From: Cephalotus follicularis
Lineage: Eukaryota > Streptophyta > Magnoliopsida > Oxalidales > Cephalotaceae
Length of the DNA stretch: 64,000 nt
Assembly: GCA_001972305.1 (NCBI GenBank)
Contig: BDDD01000976.1
Span: forward strand, 302,848 to 366,847
Direction: 5' to 3'
A program made the translations under genes and the position numbers. The notes below the pieces were generated by a model. The model was not told the DNA's origin. It did no database searches and saw nothing but the letters and a program-made list of their open reading frames with translations. Shown here piece after piece: positions 59,430-64,000 of this stretch. The number at the start of each line of letters is the position of its first letter. Position 1 is the first letter of the stretch.

Positions 59430-60883
59430 CACCAAATAGGACTGGAGATGAAGATCATAGGCTTACAGGAGGTGCCCCAACTGTCATATACCGGTACAGA
59501 GAGCAACATGTCTTGGCCTTCCATCAGAGGTGCCGACGGATCATAGTTGAGCCCATCCCCTGAGAGACAACCAGATCACGAACATCGACTAAGGGTCCAA
59601 TGAATCACCGCTAAGGCACCACCCTTGTTGGCAATCGCGTATAAGAAAATTGATAGAGAGGTCCGCGAAACACCGCACGAGCCATCCATCGTCGAAAATC
59701 TCATAGTAGAGCACATTACAGGGCCTGTTGGGAAGAAGAGCGAATCCTCGGCGGCACTCACACTCACACCCCATCATAGACAATGAGAATGTGGAGATCC
59801 AGGTAGAGGAACCCGAGGGCAGTCACACTTACAGAGCATCAGAGACAATGACACTGCAGTTATGAGAGGGGAATCCACGCTTTCTAGCCCTCACCAAGTC
59901 GTGCTCGGTCATCACAATATCCTAGGTACCCAGCATCCAGAATCCAACAACAACACATGGTATCACAAAGGTTATGACATATATATATATTAACAGGATA
60001 AAATAAGGGAAAACACATCCCAGAACATCAACCTCACCAGCTCAAAAATCAATATCAACTGAAATATATATCAAAACCAAAGGATGGAATAACTCCCAGA
60101 AATAAGACACCATGAAAAGGAAATATTCAGAGGACACGAAAATAAGCTCAATACTCTCAATTGTTCAAGATAAAAGAAGGAATGTCCCTCTCACCACTTA
60201 ACCACACTCCTCCACATAGCTCATATAGCTCTGAATCCACATTCGGCTCCTCTGCTACAAGAACAACAACAAACACAGACTTAGCACAGTCTATACAAAA
60301 AATAGAGCAAGACATGCATGAAGCCTACATGCATGATCGTCTCCTCGGATAGTCACCCCGACCATCCACATGCTCAACATACCACCACGGATCATCCTAC
60401 TATCACCATCGTCATCTCTGACTCCACTGCGAATGGGAGGTTTAGCACACCCATTGCCTAACTAACAGAGGAAAGAGGATGAAGAAAGAAGAGCTCACCT
60501 CGACAAACTCAAGGTCAAAGATCTTCACGCAAAACTCGCCTTCACCAAAGGAAACTTGAGAAGGAAAGAAGAATAAGCATAGAGAACTTGCTATTCTCTC
60601 AACCAACACACTTTTGGCACCAACAACTGATACAATGGCTCCTTACTACCTATACTTCCTTGACGTGTAGGTTGTGTGCTTGAAAAGATGAGACACTATA
60701 AATCCCTTACACAACCTGCCACACCCACGTGCACGTAGCCTCCACACGGCCAAACGCGCCAAAACAAGCCAAAACAAAAGAAACCAAACAAACCACAACC
60801 AAACAGCCCAAACGAAAGAAAAGAAAAATTTTCCAAGGCCCAAAACAACAAGTCCAATACCAAGTTGGACCTGGGTCGGCACA
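59430..60883 (-). repeat. 3' LTR of element 7 (right portion)
   Basis: Ends GGGTCGGCACA at 60883, immediately followed by a minus-strand polypurine tract (60884-60894) and the pol stop of element 7. Contains AACATCGA...GGCAATC modules (59580) and passages resembling the LARD interior. Near 60585 the word GAGAACTTGCTATTCT is shared with LTR X2 (55486). No convincing gene. Confidence 0.6.
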
Positions 60884-60894
60884 TCCTCCCTATC

Positions 60895-61390
60895 TTAGGA
60901 AATTTCGTCATCAGAATTTCCCGCTGAAATACCAAAGAGGTCGGGACAAAGACTCCTCATCTCTTCTTCCCTCTCCAAGGTAGCTTCCTCTGCTACTTGG
61001 TTTCTCCATAGGACCTTCACCAAAGGAATGGTCTTACTCCTCAAGACCTGATCCCGACAATCCAAAATCTTCACTGGCGATTATTCATAAGCTAAGGTAG
61101 GCAACTCTTCTTCGGAAAACTCCACCAGGATCCCAAAACATGAGAAGGGTTTGTAACATACTTCCTTAGCATCGAAACATGGGAGACGTCGTGAACACAA
61201 GCCAATTTCAGAGGTAAAGCCAGACGATAGGCCACTGGCCCAATCCTTTTCAAAATCTCAAAAGGACCTATATACTTCGAACTAAGCTTGCACGCTTACC
61301 AAAACGAACCACTCCAGTGTATGACGCTACATGGAGGAACACCTTATCTCCCATACAGAACTCCAAATCCTTACGGTGCCGGTCAGCATA
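60895..61390 (-). pseudogene. pol: Element 7 pol: integrase C-terminus and chromodomain-like tail
   Basis: The minus strand from 61390 reads YADRHRKDLEF, MGDKVFLHV, then [17 protein letters not shown] and [16 protein letters not shown], the C-terminal region of chromovirus integrases. After several stops and frame changes the end has KVLWRN-type sequence and finishes DDEIS with TAA at 60895-60897. The catalytic core is absent because LTR Z is inserted at 61391. It shares architecture with element 3 but differs in sequence, so a distinct family. Confidence 0.8.
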
Positions 61391-62481
61391 TGTCACACCC
61401 CGAACCGCGAGAGTAAACCCCCAGGATCCGACGCGTGATATATATTCCCTTCAATCCATTCGTATCATAATCATACTCCAAGTGCTATATATATATAAAA
61501 AACTTTAAATCAAAGTCATATTACATCAACGGAATAAATGAAACGAATAAAAACTAACTCTTAAAATCTCCCGAATATCGGGCATGAAGTATTCGTTTAT
61601 TAGACCATATCCCCTGTAAAGAAAACACAGTTTATATTTATCCACACTCCCGAAGGAGGAATCAATAGTTTATGTATATATATGGGCTCAACCCTTAGAA
61701 CCATAACTAAACCAGTATCATATCATTCTAACACCTCAAATGATGGCCCTGTCCCTGTTTAATACATCAACACACATACCATAAGCATTGTCACATGTCG
61801 GCAGGTTGATAGCTGAAATAAAACATCTCTTATACTTAGATTTGTCTCTTATACATAACAAGTCTTATATATCAATACATTTCAATCATAAACATGAGCC
61901 CCCTTTTATACGACTCTTTATAATCAAATCCATACACAATTGGCTAACAAAATCTGCTATAGAAAACTCATCCATCGCAGCTTACCTCACTCCAGTCCAT
62001 CACCTGGGCCTAAGCCTGACCCATTCCGCATACAGGGGAAATGGGTCAACGACATAATGTCGTGCAGGTATACTATATGCCACGTAGTGCAATAGGTATA
62101 TAACAATATGTCATGCATGCCACAGGGTAGTAATGTGCTATGCATGTAATCAATATAATCATATGTCATGTGGTGAACAATTTGTATCATGTGTCATATA
62201 ATGTCATGAGTATGAATGAAAATTGCGGACAGCGTCAGTATACCAACCGTTCCTAAGCAGTGGCATACTTGGCTAGTCCTAATCACATCAAAGGCCATAG
62301 GCCTGCAGACACTCTATAAACAATCGGTCATCGTACGTAGGGACAAACAATCCGTAGGTCTGAGTACTACTCTGCCTCTCCGGCCCGAGATAGTACTACC
62401 ACCGACTACCTACCCTTTTGAGGTCGTAGCCGAGTGGGGAAGAGATAACGCTGATCACATCATGGCTAAGCCATACAAACG

Positions 62482-62612
62482 ATCATAGCCCGTAATAATT
62501 GGTTAAGCCGTAAAATCGGTCAGAACCCGTAAGTATAGTGGTAAAGCCGTAAAAATGGTCAGAACCCGTAAGTATAGTGGTAAAGCTGTAAAAACGGTCA
62601 GAACCCGTAGGT
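62482..62612. repeat. 39-bp tandem repeat in LTR Z
   Basis: CAGAACCCGT recurs at 62521, 62560 and 62599 within units of TAAAGCCGTAAAAATGGTCA type; a degenerate first unit starts near 62482. Confidence 0.93.
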
Positions 62613-63182
62613 GCCAGTAACCTCCAGTGATGATGTGATCCAACACCCATAATCCTCACGAAGGAAACGTAGATTATGAATGGGTTATCTCATAAGTCTC
62701 AATTAATAATATTCATCATAGTCATACCTTGTAATACTCGTAACCCATAATCGTATTTTGTAGAAATGATAGGGACCTAATAAAGGGGATCACGTAGGAT
62801 CCACGTCCATCAAAACAGATTATAATTCATTTCTATGGTCATAAGTTAATTTTTGTATCCATAAATCATTTATGTTTCCAAAATCATTTGTTGGTCCCTA
62901 TCGAGTTTGTAAAACAATGGAGAGGAAGTCCAGTGAGATCATTCGAGTCCAAATGTCCCAAAGGCGCTATCCTAACCATTCTTGAAAATCATTTGTAAAC
63001 TCTTTGTTGTATTTTCTTCAAGAATCACTTGAAAACCTGATCTAAGATTCAACAGTGTGAAAAGATGATTCACATAGGATACAAGGCTTTAGGGAGGCTT
63101 CCTATGGAATCAATTTAAAGAAGAACCAGTTTGGAATTAAAAACAGCGAGAGACAGTCCCATTTTGCAAAACAGGGCCCTAA

Positions 63183-63342
63183 GCGTCGACTAGTTTAGTT
63201 TAAAAGCGAAAAGTGCCGACTATTCAGTTTAACACACAAAAGAGTCGACGGTTTTAGAAAGCATAAGTATAAATCATCGACTACTCAGTTTAAAGGCAAT
63301 GAAAGCATCGACGGGTTAGTTTTGAAAGCATAAAGCGTCGAC
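63183..63342. repeat. GTCGAC cluster, LTR Z (about 30-bp steps)
   Basis: Cores GTCGAC, GCCGAC or ATCGAC start at 63185, 63215, 63244, 63276, 63307 and 63337; steps 30, 29, 32, 31 and 30 bp. Spacers share TTTAGTTTAAA-like and AAAGCATAA words, so here the units look like an eroded tandem repeat. Confidence 0.9.
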
Positions 63343-64000
63343 GATTTTTGATAGAAAATGCAGTTTACAAAATAGTTCGAAAATCAATGGAACTATGTCC
63401 AAAATCCATGAAATCCGTTTCAATCTCAATAAAAACAGTTTATAGATTCACACCCAGTTCCCAATCGGTGTGATAACCAATAAACAATAGCAGTTTCAAT
63501 AACAGTATAACAACAGTCAATCAACACGCAGTAAGTGTAACACGGTAACAATTCACACAATTCATTGAAATGCATGAATGCAGTGCAACTAGTATAACCT
63601 ACCTGTTAGCGATCTAGCTAGCGAACCTCCTATCCTCGGCCAATCTCTTCACACTGTACATGCAATACATTTCGTTACACTTTACACATCAGAATCACAA
63701 CATTGTCACCACCGGAGCTCCGGCCAGATTTTGGCCAACACCCTGGGCTCCAGCGACGCCCATAAAAATACTCCACATTGGACGATCTACCCGAAACCAT
63801 CGAAGACTCGCTGTGACTCGCTGCAGAACGCACTATCACGGCCGGCAGTGAGTTCGACTCGCTGAGTCAACTCGTCGGACATAAACAGTTCCGGTCAACA
63901 CTCAAAAACTCCATAACCGACCTTAAAATCCTTCAATCAGTCCATTAGCGACCAAAACTCTCTGTGACTCGGTGCTAAACTTGTTGTCATAGGCGACAAC

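Larger units (their letters stand above)
61391..64000 (-). repeat. LTR Z (partial, runs off the window)
   Basis: Starts TGTCACACCCCGAACCG directly inside element 7 integrase. At least 2.6 kb. Contains a 39-bp tandem repeat (62482-62612) and a GTCGAC cluster (63183-63342). No coding sequence. Orientation is inferred from LTRs A, B and F. Confidence 0.8.

Overview
This 64 kb window looks like plant nuclear heterochromatin and is made almost entirely of LTR retrotransposons inserted into one another. Pointers to a plant are chromovirus-type Ty3/gypsy and Sirevirus-like Ty1/copia proteins, primer-binding sites matching the 3' end of initiator tRNA-Met, LTRs of about 2.4-3.6 kb, a coding-free large derivative (LARD), and decay dominated by C-to-T and G-to-A changes. 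I see no host gene, tRNA, rRNA, CRISPR array or intact transposon gene. I cannot name the species.

Left half (1-36146). Element 1 (minus strand, 1-6204, cut by the window edge) sits in the integrase tail of element 2 (minus, 6205-24082). The right-hand LTR of element 2 is split by element 3 (plus, 12079-22455), the only gypsy element with both LTRs, PBS, PPT and a 5-bp target duplication in view. Element 2 itself sits in the integrase of element 4 (minus, 24083-34009), whose gag is split by a solo LTR (27329-30297). Element 4 sits in another LTR (34010-36146), which sits in the RNase H end of a Sirevirus-like element.

Right half (36147-64000). The Sirevirus-like element (plus, 36150-about 39601) keeps the pol C-terminus, a post-pol ORF with a coiled coil, several polypurine tracts and a 3' LTR. 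It appears to lie in a family-X-like LTR (to 40056), which lies in a second Sirevirus-like element (minus, 40057-42772) that also carries a 586-bp solo LTR with perfect AAAAA target repeats. A family-X LTR follows (42773-46408) and contains a hairpin with two 488-bp arms. From 48207 to 59424 there is a structurally complete LARD (LTRs of about 3.3 kb, 2.2 kb interior, CAATC target repeats, no coding capacity) with a family-X solo LTR in its right LTR. The integrase tail of a further gypsy element (60895-61390) is cut by another LTR that runs off the window.

The most unusual signal is a set of short palindromes around GTCGAC, arranged in clusters with about 21-bp spacing (locally 28-30 bp) inside the LTRs of at least seven different elements, and in related form in the Sirevirus-like element. 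In three LTRs of one family the number and spacing of the units are conserved although the spacer sequences differ. All protein-coding regions are broken by stop codons, mostly explained by CAG-to-TAG, TGG-to-TGA/TAG and CGA-to-TGA changes, as expected from deamination of methylated cytosine. No new gene system is evident; the novelty is in LTR architecture and in the hairpin.
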